From: Acidimicrobiia bacterium
GTDB lineage: Bacteria > Actinomycetota > Acidimicrobiia > Acidimicrobiales > Bin134
Assembly: GCA_022821445.1 (NCBI GenBank)
Contig: JAJEDQ010000143.1
Location: 1-34,040 of the forward strand
Direction: 5' to 3'
Length of the DNA stretch: 34,040 nt
The translations under genes were made by a program, and so were the position numbers. The notes below the pieces were generated by a model. The model had not been told where the DNA came from, did no database searches, and saw only the letters and a program-made list of their open reading frames with translations. Numbering within the stretch: the stretch's first letter is position 1; each line of letters begins with the position of its first letter. Below are positions 27,249-33,456 of the stretch, in pieces.

Positions 27249-28685
27249 TCAGAACTGGAAGTAGATGTAGTCGGCCACCCCTTGGGGGCCGAGGGCGACA
27301 ACCACCATGATCCACGCCGAGAAACCCACCGCGGTCAAGCCGAGCGGAGTTCTCTCCAGTGCCTCCGATCCCTTCTCGGTCCAAGACCGGGGGAAGAACT
27401 GAGCGGAGAGGGCAGCCATGATGGCCAGGGCCACCAGTGGGTTCAGCAACTCAGGGCCGGTGCCCCACCCGGTGAACAGCCGTACAAGCACGTCGCCGGC
27501 GCGGCCCAGCGTCTCGCTGTTGAACAGCACCCAGCCCAGGCATACGAAATGGAAGACCCAGAACCGCCGCACCCACAGCCGCGTGGTGTCCGACGGGGTC
27601 CAGCGCCAGCCCAACAGATCCAGTTCTCGCGGTTTTGGGCCATGGCCGGTGCCCCTCCTCCACCGCTCCACCACCAAGCCCGCCCCGTGGTAGACGCCCC
27701 AGATGATGAACACCCCGGCCGCGCCGTGCCACAGGCCCCCCAGAGCCATGGTGATGAGCAGGTTCCGGTAAGTGGCTAGGCGCCCCCGGCGGTTGCCCCC
27801 CAGAGGGATGTAGAGATAATCCCGCAGCCAGTGGGACAGCGTCATGTGCCACCTCCGCCAGAAATCTTGAATGGAGTCGGACACATAGGGGACATCGAAG
27901 TTCTGGGGGAAGCGGAACCCCATCAACAGAGCCACGCCGATGGCCATGTCGGTGTAGCCGGAGAAGTCGGCGTAGATCTGCACGGCATAGCCGTAGATCC
28001 CGGCAAGTACGTCTAGGGCGCCGTGCTCGCCGGGGGATTCAAAGGCATCTTTCACTACCGCTCGAGCCAAGAAGTCGGCAATAACCACCTTCTTGAACAT
28101 GCCCCGGCCGATGAGCCTGACGGCGTGGGCTACCTCCGCCCGGTTGGGGCGGGCTTCGGAGCGCAGCTGGGGCATGAACTCGGTGGCCCGCACGATCGGG
28201 CCGGCTACCAGCTGGGGGAAGAACGACAAGTAGACCGCGAAGTCGAGCAGCATCGCCTCCTCGGTGCGGCCCCGGTGAACGTCCACTACGTAGCTGATGG
28301 CCTGGAAGGTGAAGAACGACACCCCCACCGGCAGCACGATGTCGAGGGCGGGGCTGGAGATTCCCAGGTTGCGGTCGAGGCTGTCGGTGAAGAAGTCGTA
28401 GTACTTGAAGAAGGCCAGAACCCCGAGCGACAGCGTCACCCCGCCAGCCACCGCAAGCTTGCGAAACCGTTCGCTGTTGGCACGCACGTTGATCGCGGCA
28501 GCAATCGCATTTCCCAAGGTCATGCCCACCAGCAGCAGCACGAAGCGGGCGTCCCAAGAGGCGTAGAACCAGTATGAGGCCCCCAGCAGAAACAGCTTCC
28601 ACGGCACCGGCCACCGCCTCAGTACCCACGCCACCGGCAGCACCACAGCAAAGAACGCAGCAAAGCTGAAAGTGGGAAAAAGCAC
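27249..28685 (-). CDS. MBOAT family membrane O-acyltransferase (AlgI/PatA/DltB-like)
   Basis: A 478-residue multi-spanning protein of the MBOAT family. Landmarks are SYWFYASWDARFVLLL near the N-terminus, FFKYYDFF, VGVSFFTFQAISYVVDVHRG, PQLVAGPI, DFSGYTDMAIGVALLMGFRFPQNF and the catalytic-histidine region GGLWHGAAGVFIIWGVYHG. Such enzymes transfer acyl groups across the membrane to wall or capsule sugars. It is coupled to an SGNH hydrolase gene directly downstream, the usual two-part O-acetylation arrangement. GTG 28685 is preferred to TTG 28694 because TAGGTT ends 7 nt upstream. Confidence 0.92.
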   Translation of the reverse strand: MLFPTFSFAAFFAVVLPVAWVLRRWPVPWKLFLLGASYWFYASWDARFVLLLVGMTLGNAIAAAINVRANSERFRKLAVAGGVTLSLGVLAFFKYYDFFTDSLDRNLGISSPALDIVLPVGVSFFTFQAISYVVDVHRGRTEEAMLLDFAVYLSFFPQLVAGPIVRATEFMPQLRSEARPNRAEVAHAVRLIGRGMFKKVVIADFLARAVVKDAFESPGEHGALDVLAGIYGYAVQIYADFSGYTDMAIGVALLMGFRFPQNFDVPYVSDSIQDFWRRWHMTLSHWLRDYLYIPLGGNRRGRLATYRNLLITMALGGLWHGAAGVFIIWGVYHGAGLVVERWRRGTGHGPKPRELDLLGWRWTPSDTTRLWVRRFWVFHFVCLGWVLFNSETLGRAGDVLVRLFTGWGTGPELLNPLVALAIMAALSAQFFPRSWTEKGSEALERTPLGLTAVGFSAWIMVVVALGPQGVADYIYFQF

Positions 28686-28692
28686 CCTCGCC

Positions 28693-28698
28693 AACCTA
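28693..28698 (-). promoter_or_regulatory. Putative -10 box (TAGGTT) for leaderless MBOAT gene
   Basis: TAGGTT is followed by 7 nt and GTG 28685 on the minus strand. Confidence 0.45.
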
Positions 28699-29013
28699 TA
28701 GCCAGCTAATGCCGGGCTACACAGCGCCCCCGACGGTCAACAATCCCCGCCAGTTGCAGGAGAAGCCCCCGCGGCAGGATTCGAGGGCTTGTCGTTCAAC
28801 CTGGTCAGCCGCATGAGTGTTGTAGTTCTGTGTCGGTGTCCCCGTTTCGATGAACGGGGGTTCTATAGCCCCCCGGGGGAAACGCCAAAATTGCCGGCGG
28901 TAAGCACCGGGTGCGCCCCAGGCCAGGTTCTCGACTTCGCACTCTTCACCGATTTCGCACCGGCCAGCTACGGCGTGTGAGACGCCGACGACCCCGAGGG
29001 GCCCCATGATCGC
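28699..29013. other. Intergenic stretch with a GC hairpin
   Basis: No gene is supported here; ORFs on both strands lack any family character. A hairpin CCCCGTT-TCGATG-AACGGGG lies at 28840-28859, followed by a CCCCCCGGGGG run. It is downstream of the K+-channel gene and upstream of the MBOAT gene. Without a U tract it is only a possible terminator. Confidence 0.4.
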
Positions 29014-29679
29014 TCAGGCGTCTTTTCTGACGGTCGTCATCCCGGCCACCAGTCGGGCCACAGCGATGGCTATGTAGAATTGCCCGGCCATGGCCTCCAG
29101 CGTTACCAGCGTCCTGCCGCTCGACGCCGCCGGCGTGAGGTCGCCGAACCCGAGCGTGGTCAGAGCGACGAAGCTGAAATAGACGGCCGATTCGGGGGTG
29201 AGCACCTCGCCCGACGACAAGAACGCACTGTCGGCGATGCGGTCGATCAGTAAGTAGAGGCTGGCGAATGAATACCCGATCAGAAGGTAGGCGCACGCCG
29301 ACGCCGCAATCGAAGTGGTGTCGGGCAAGGGCCGCGACAGCACCTGCCTGGAGATGGTGACAACGGCCACGACGCCTATGGCCATCACTACGGCCGGACC
29401 GATGCGGGCGTCGTCGGGGCCTGCCACGACAAGCTCAATCGCAGTGGCACCCCCCAGGCCGGCCAACAGCGCCCACGCCTTGGCCCGATCCACGGCGAGC
29501 GCAGACGACTCGATCAGCGTCCCGGTGATGAGCCCGAGCCCCACGATGCCCGAAGCCGCGGTCAAGGCATCGACACCTGTGGCCGACAGCCCCACCATGG
29601 CCATGCACAAAGCCAAAATGACTTCATACCGCTCCTAGCCGAGGATGCGGGCAATTCGACGAAGTGGAACCATGAACAT
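29014..29679 (-). pseudogene. Two-pore-helix K+ channel-like gene interrupted by in-frame TAG
   Basis: The 200-codon track ORF (TTG start at 29616) encodes an ion-channel protein: about four hydrophobic segments, then a pore with filter TTLGFGDLTP (TLGFGD at 154-159) and a last helix. GFG in place of GYG is a common K+-channel variant. Upstream, the same frame continues through a TAG (29635-29637) to MFMVPLRRIARILG, whose ATG at 29679 has TAGTTT ending 6 nt upstream, the leaderless pattern used elsewhere. Joined, the product would read ...RIARILG-stop-ERYEVILAL..., a natural channel N-terminus. The gene may therefore be broken by a nonsense mutation, read through, or restarted at the weak TTG; AGGAG stands 15 nt before that TTG. 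A sequencing error is also possible. Type is a judgement; the channel identity is firmer. Confidence 0.6.
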
Positions 29680-29685
29680 TCCCTC

Positions 29686-29691
29686 AAACTA
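29686..29691 (-). promoter_or_regulatory. Putative -10 box (TAGTTT) before the K+-channel start
   Basis: TAGTTT is followed by GAGGGA (6 nt) and ATG 29679. It marks that ATG as the likely original start. Confidence 0.4.
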
Positions 29692-29922
29692 GCGGTGCGA
29701 ACCGCTCTGGTATGACCGGTGGGTCTGGGTGTCGCTCCAGTTGTGGCGGAAGGCCACCCTTGCAATGATTCGTCCGCCTGGCCGATCGATCAGGAGGTCG
29801 ATTTCCCTGACCCCAGCATCACGGTCGTGGCTGAAGCGGAGCGGTTCGTCAAGTGCCGCTGTCTGATGGCGCAATTCGTTGACGGCGTAGGTTTCATGCA
29901 GCGGTCAGCGGCTCGGTTCGCC
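29692..29922. other. Divergent intergenic stretch, no recognised gene
   Basis: The track shows a 75-residue plus-strand ORF (29719-29946) and a 61-residue minus-strand ORF (29689-29874, TTG start). Neither has a recognisable family or ribosome-binding site, and they overlap each other. I see nothing supportable, though the minus-strand ORF could be an unrecognised gene scrap. Confidence 0.4.
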
Positions 29923-29944
29923 GGCCTCGCCGAGGCCATACAAT
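29923..29944 (+). promoter_or_regulatory. Palindromic operator-like site and -10 box before the monooxygenase
   Basis: GGCCTCG-C-CGAGGCC (29923-29937) is a perfect 7-bp inverted repeat with a 1-nt centre. It ends 1 nt before TACAAT (29939-29944), a good -10 box, so the palindrome fills the spacer between -35 and -10. This is a classic place for a repressor. No regulator gene lies next to it. Confidence 0.5.
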
Positions 29945-29968
29945 GAGGAATTGGAGTTAGGGAGGGCG

Positions 29969-31561
29969 ATGACCGAGGTTCCTGTTTGCATCATCGGCTG
30001 CGGGCCGATCGGGCTTACCGGGGCGCTGTTGCTGTCGCGCCACGGCGTGCCATCGCTTCTAGTGGAGCGGCGAAGCGAGCTCAACACCCATCCCCGATCC
30101 CGCTTCGTCGACACCAACACCATGGAGCTGTTCCGCGAGTTCGGCATCGACAAGGCGGTGGAGGCCACGGGACTCGGGCCCGCGTGGACCGCCTACAACC
30201 GTTGGTCCGACAGCCTGGCCTCCGAGCCGTACGCCAACATCCCGAGTCCCACCTTCTACAGCGTTTCGGGGCCGAACAGCCCGTGCATCCCGGTGATGAC
30301 GGTGCAGGACGAGGTGGAGGCCGCGCTGATGACCCGAGTCGCCGCCGACCCGATGATCACGGTCCGGTTCGACACCGAGGCCATAGATGTGACCCAGACC
30401 GATGGCGCCACCCATCTCTGGCTGCGCGACACCAACACCGATGAGCGCCAGCCGGTGACAGCGCAATACACCATCGGCGCCGACGGGCCCGGCAGCCAAA
30501 CACGCCAGGTGATAGGCACCCACCTGGAGGCCGAGCCACGGCCGGTGTACTCCCAGGATGTGATCTTCCACGCCGATCTCGAGGCGTATGTGGGGGATCG
30601 CAAGGGGTCGCTGCTCTACACCACAACCCCCGAGGGCCTCGTCATCTTCCAGCCCCTCGACGGGCGCCGGCGGTGGCGCTGCCAGGTGGTTGTGGGCGAT
30701 GAGGACCTGATCTCCGAGGAGGCGGTCAGCCGGCGGATCAAGGTGGCTCTCGGCACCGATGACGATGTGGAGTTCTCCATCCTCAGCATGCGCATGTGGC
30801 AGCCGACTCCGGGATGTGTGACCCGGTTCTCCTCAGGGCGCATCTTCTTGGCCGGCGACGCCGCGCACGTCTCTGTTCCCACCGGGGGGATGGGCAACAA
30901 CACCGGGTTCGCCGGCATCCGGAACCTGGCGTGGAAGCTGGCCTACGTGGTGCGGGGTCTGGCGCCCGAGTCGATCCTCGAGACCTACGAAGCCGAGCAT
31001 CGGCCCATCGCGGTCGAGCGGATCGCCTTCGGGGTCAGCACCACCGATCACATGGCAGCGATGATGCTCGGCCACCGGCGAGGCGACGACGTCTCCGGGC
31101 ACATCCAGGCCACCCACCAGTACGCCGACTACGACCACCTCCTGCTCGGCTTCGAGATGTCGTCGGAGCTCATCGCGCCGAACCCCGAGCCCGCCCCGCA
31201 CCTCGACGATTCGAGCGGCGACTTCACCCCACTGGTCCGGTCGGGCCGCCGCGCCCCCCATGTGTGGGTCGATGCCGGCCAGGCCGAGTCGGTGCTGGAC
31301 TGGTTCGGAACCTCCTATGTGCTGCTGCTCGGCTCGGAGTGCTCCCGCCCCGCATGGGAGGCCGCCGTCGCGGAGTTGCCACCACAAGGCGTGCCGGTCG
31401 CGGTGCGCCAGCTCCCGGCTGGTACCCCCACCAGCCTGTACGAAGCCGACTCCCTAGTCCTGGTTAGGCCCGACGGGATCATCGCCTGCTGCCAAAAGGA
31501 CCTCGGCGGCCCTCCCGACCTGTCGGAGTTCTCGAACTACCTGCCTGATCGCGACAGCTGA
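29969..31561 (+). CDS. FAD-dependent aromatic monooxygenase (PheA/TfdB/RdmE-like)
   Basis: A 530-residue flavoprotein hydroxylase. The FAD-binding Rossmann motif is IIGCGPIGLTGALLLSRHG with G10, G12 and G15. The NAD(P)H/FAD 'DG' motif is TIGADGPGSQTRQV (about 170-176), and the second FAD motif is IFLAGDAAHVSVPTGGMGNNTGFAGIRNLAWKLA (GDAAH at 296-300). The C-terminal 140 residues resemble the thioredoxin-like domain of phenol and polyketide hydroxylases. The substrate cannot be told from sequence. ATG 29969 is chosen over TTG 29951 because GGGAGG stands 5 nt upstream. It is a single-gene unit with its own promoter, palindrome and terminator and no pathway neighbours. Confidence 0.9.
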   Translation: MTEVPVCIIGCGPIGLTGALLLSRHGVPSLLVERRSELNTHPRSRFVDTNTMELFREFGIDKAVEATGLGPAWTAYNRWSDSLASEPYANIPSPTFYSVSGPNSPCIPVMTVQDEVEAALMTRVAADPMITVRFDTEAIDVTQTDGATHLWLRDTNTDERQPVTAQYTIGADGPGSQTRQVIGTHLEAEPRPVYSQDVIFHADLEAYVGDRKGSLLYTTTPEGLVIFQPLDGRRRWRCQVVVGDEDLISEEAVSRRIKVALGTDDDVEFSILSMRMWQPTPGCVTRFSSGRIFLAGDAAHVSVPTGGMGNNTGFAGIRNLAWKLAYVVRGLAPESILETYEAEHRPIAVERIAFGVSTTDHMAAMMLGHRRGDDVSGHIQATHQYADYDHLLLGFEMSSELIAPNPEPAPHLDDSSGDFTPLVRSGRRAPHVWVDAGQAESVLDWFGTSYVLLLGSECSRPAWEAAVAELPPQGVPVAVRQLPAGTPTSLYEADSLVLVRPDGIIACCQKDLGGPPDLSEFSNYLPDRDS

Positions 31562-31600
31562 TATTGCTCTCGTGCTTTCGACGAGGCGGTAGGTCCAGGT

Positions 31601-31622
31601 ACTGGGCGGGTGCCCAGTTTTT
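31601..31622 (+). terminator. Rho-independent terminator of the monooxygenase gene
   Basis: ACTGGGC-GGGT-GCCCAGT is a perfect 7-bp stem with a 4-nt loop followed directly by TTTT. It lies 40 nt after the monooxygenase stop. Confidence 0.85.
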
Positions 31623-31644
31623 CTCCGTCCCGAGTGGACCACTA

Positions 31645-31851
31645 GTGACTTCAGACCAGCTCCTGATTAGCGAAGCCCAGATGCGTCGACTGCGCAGCAA
31701 CCTCGAGACCATTCATAACCATTTCAAGACCCTATACGGGGTTCAGGATGGCGCTGACTACGCCATTGAGATCGAGTTCAAAATCACTGCCGCCAACAAG
31801 CTGGCCATCAAGCAGGCCCGGCCACAAGGCACCATCACCGACAACGACTAG
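31645..31851 (+). pseudogene. C-terminal remnant of a PEP/pyruvate-binding (PPDK_N-like) protein
   Basis: The frame encodes SEAQMRRLRSNLETIHNHF, then a short link and YAIEIEFKITAANKLAIKQARP. This matches the very end of PEP/pyruvate-binding (PPDK N-terminal type) domains, which finish with an 'EIEFK...L.IKQARP' strand set. The rest of the domain (several hundred residues, including the ATP-grasp core) is absent upstream, where the previous gene's terminator lies instead. The last residues GTITDND recall Calx-beta endings. The frame is intact from GTG 31645, but a 68-residue piece cannot be a working enzyme, so it is read as a gene scrap. The track's longer start at 31564 runs through the terminator and is unlikely. 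Confidence 0.6.
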
Positions 31852-31966
31852 TGCTCTGTCCGTGGGTTCGATGTGATGGGAAACCCGGGGCACGATGACA
31901 ATGCGGTTGCCCGCCGAAGCCATGACATGTCGTGAGTTCTCGCACTGCGGCAGAGCTGCCGACGCG

Positions 31967-32581
31967 TCAAATGCCTGTCTCTTTGCTGGCAGCGCCGTGG
32001 CGACGGGATCGCTCAATATCGTCGTGCGCCGTTTGCAGTCTCTCGATGCGATCGTCATCGGGTCCGAGCAATCCGGCGATTAGATCCGTCATCTCTTCGA
32101 GCTCGATCGAGCGTGCTTCGAACATCTCGCCGAGGTCGAACCAGTCCTTGCGCCGGCCAAAGAACGCTTTGAACAGCGCTAGGTCTTTGCAGCACAGGAA
32201 CGGCATGTTCTCGCCCAGGAATGGACGCCTGACGACTCGCGTTGCCACGTCGCGGTGAAACGGGTCGTTTGTCAAGAACACATCGACAGCGATGCTGTCG
32301 CACGACAGCCGCGCTTGGCCGTGTGCCCGCAGATCGGCTGTCTCCTGCTCAGATGCGATGACGTCATCGGGCAGCGCCGCCAATGCGACGTGGGCCGACT
32401 CCGCTTCTACGAAAATGTTCAGATCGACATCTTGGGTTGAGCGCGGTTCTGGAATGCACCATGCCAACGCAAGCGCGCCGCCGAACGCGTATGGCAGCCC
32501 AGAAGCTTCAAGCGATCGGTGCAGGCTGGCGATCAGACCGAGGATGTCAGGTGCGAGGAGGCGATCCGACTGTTCGCTCAC
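31967..32581 (-). CDS. Nucleotidyltransferase-fold protein (AbiEii/MNT toxin-like)
   Basis: A 204-residue protein with the marks of a minimal nucleotidyltransferase: GG at 34-35 in YAFGGALALA, the DxD pair (D51, D53) in RSTQDVDLNIF, and a third carboxylate (D100) in IAVDVFL. A helical C-terminal part follows (KDLALFKAFFGRRKDWFDLGEM), typical of AbiEii-like proteins that modify partner RNAs or proteins in toxin-antitoxin or phage-defence pairs. Housekeeping relatives also exist, so toxicity is not certain. The GTG start has AGGAG 6 nt upstream. A small ORF ends inside its first codons and may be a partner. Confidence 0.75.
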   Translation of the reverse strand: MSEQSDRLLAPDILGLIASLHRSLEASGLPYAFGGALALAWCIPEPRSTQDVDLNIFVEAESAHVALAALPDDVIASEQETADLRAHGQARLSCDSIAVDVFLTNDPFHRDVATRVVRRPFLGENMPFLCCKDLALFKAFFGRRKDWFDLGEMFEARSIELEEMTDLIAGLLGPDDDRIERLQTAHDDIERSRRHGAASKETGI

Positions 32582-32744
32582 GGAGGCTCCTGAAGGGCGG
32601 ATAGGTCAGCTGAAGGTGGTGATGCCGGGGAAGATGCATCGCCAGCACAAGCAAACTGGCCAATTCGGCGCCTCGCTCCTCGTCGGTCATTTCGCGCGGC
32701 GGGTACTCCCTCGGCGGAAGCAGTCGAGGCCTGCGAGGCGACAT
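32547..32744 (-). CDS. Small 65-residue ORF upstream of the nucleotidyltransferase
   Basis: The frame begins MSPRRPRLLPPREYPPREM, then a helix-like stretch TDEERGAELASLLVLAMHLP and HHHLQLTYPPFRSLRER. It overlaps the nucleotidyltransferase start by 35 nt, as co-translated pairs often do. There is no clear Shine-Dalgarno sequence; CAAACT lies 6 nt before the ATG, one base off the TANNNT pattern. I recognise no family. It could be a cognate small partner (antitoxin-like) or a chance ORF. Confidence 0.35.
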   Translation of the reverse strand: MSPRRPRLLPPREYPPREMTDEERGAELASLLVLAMHLPRHHHLQLTYPPFRSLRERTVGSPPRT

Positions 32745-32910
32745 GCGCCCAGTTTGGCACGCAATAGGCTCATGCTGCCTTGTGGCGTCGCGGTTGCTGC
32801 CGTGCTCCCGCCGAACGGCTGGTACCGGCTGACGCTCGAACCCGACGGTCGGCTGGTGCTGCGCGCCGCCTGACCCCTCGGCGTTTCGTGGCCGCCTGCC
32901 GGCGAGCGAG

Positions 32911-33153
32911 TTGCTGATCGACATCGGCACTTCCCTCATAGCTGTGAACCAGCGGCATAAGCCCGAAGACTCAGCGTTCACAGTCGACTACCGCATCGCC
33001 GAGCAGATGGCCCTGCACTTGCCCGACGACGCGATCAAAGTAGCCGCCTCAGGCATCGGAGTCGAAGGCGGAACCACAGTAGCCGCAGTGCGCGACGCTG
33101 GATACGACGCAGTGCTTGGCGGTTCCGCCTGTGCTGCCGTCGCCCACGACTGA
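32911..33153 (+). pseudogene. TrpC-like (indole-3-glycerol phosphate synthase) C-terminal remnant
   Basis: The 80-codon frame reads IDIGTSLIAVNQR, then FTVDYRIAEQMALHLPDDAIKVAASGI and VAAVRDAGYDAVLGGSA. This follows the last three strands of the TrpC barrel, where intact enzymes have 'IGVNxRDL.TF.VD', 'VAESGI' and 'GADAVLVGE'. The catalytic glutamate of AESGI is replaced by Ala (AASGI), the RDL motif is disrupted by an inserted HKPEDSA, and VGE has become GGS. The first two thirds of the barrel are missing. It must be a decayed paralogue fragment, not a working enzyme. Confidence 0.6.
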
Positions 33154-33347
33154 CATCCCACTCTCTGAAAGAGCACACGAGGGCTGCTTCCCCCGCCCAT
33201 CGGCCCCGGCCTGGCAGATGCGGCCGTCATCACCACCGGTCCCTGCGCCTACCACCGCCGCGGAGGCTGCGAAGCACTGCTACAGCTGCGGCCGTCAGCT
33301 CTGGATGTCTTTGAGCGGCAGCCTGGGCAACAGGAATCTCCAATACA
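33154..33347. other. Intergenic stretch before the repeat-protein promoter
   Basis: No gene is recognised. An 85-residue plus-strand ORF (33116-33373) crosses the TrpC remnant and the promoter and looks non-coding. Long minus-strand ORFs here are shadows of the signal-peptide gene downstream. Confidence 0.5.
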
Positions 33348-33376
33348 TTGACCTGGGTAAGGGCGTCTTCTAAAAT
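33348..33376 (+). promoter_or_regulatory. Near-consensus sigma-70-type promoter
   Basis: TTGACC (33348-33353) and TAAAAT (33371-33376) are separated by exactly 17 bp; each hexamer differs from consensus at one position. This is the best promoter seen in the window. It points at the secreted repeat protein with a leader of roughly 50-70 nt. Confidence 0.75.
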
Positions 33377-33429
33377 AACTGATCGCACTCTTGTAACTAA
33401 GGTGCCTAGATGCAAGGAGCCTGACACTG

Positions 33430-33456
33430 ATGTGGTCCCCCCCCTTAGCGCCGTGA
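33430..33456 (+). CDS. 8-codon upstream ORF with C8 tract before the secreted protein
   Basis: ATG 33430 has AAGGAG 10 nt upstream and encodes 8 codons containing a run of eight C (33436-33443). It stops at TGA 33454-33456, overlapping the ATG of the next ORF (TGATG). With nine C the frame would pass straight into the secreted protein; with seven it stops at TAG. It may be a leader, a phase-variable start, or a miscalled homopolymer. Confidence 0.4.
   Translation: MWSPPLAP

Noticed and set aside
28717-29007. 96-residue minus-strand ORF between MBOAT and the channel gene
   Set aside because: No family character, no start signal, and a GC hairpin inside it; likely non-coding.
31564-31644. Start of the PEP-binding fragment at 31564
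   Set aside because: This part runs through a clear rho-independent terminator; similarity begins only after GTG 31645.
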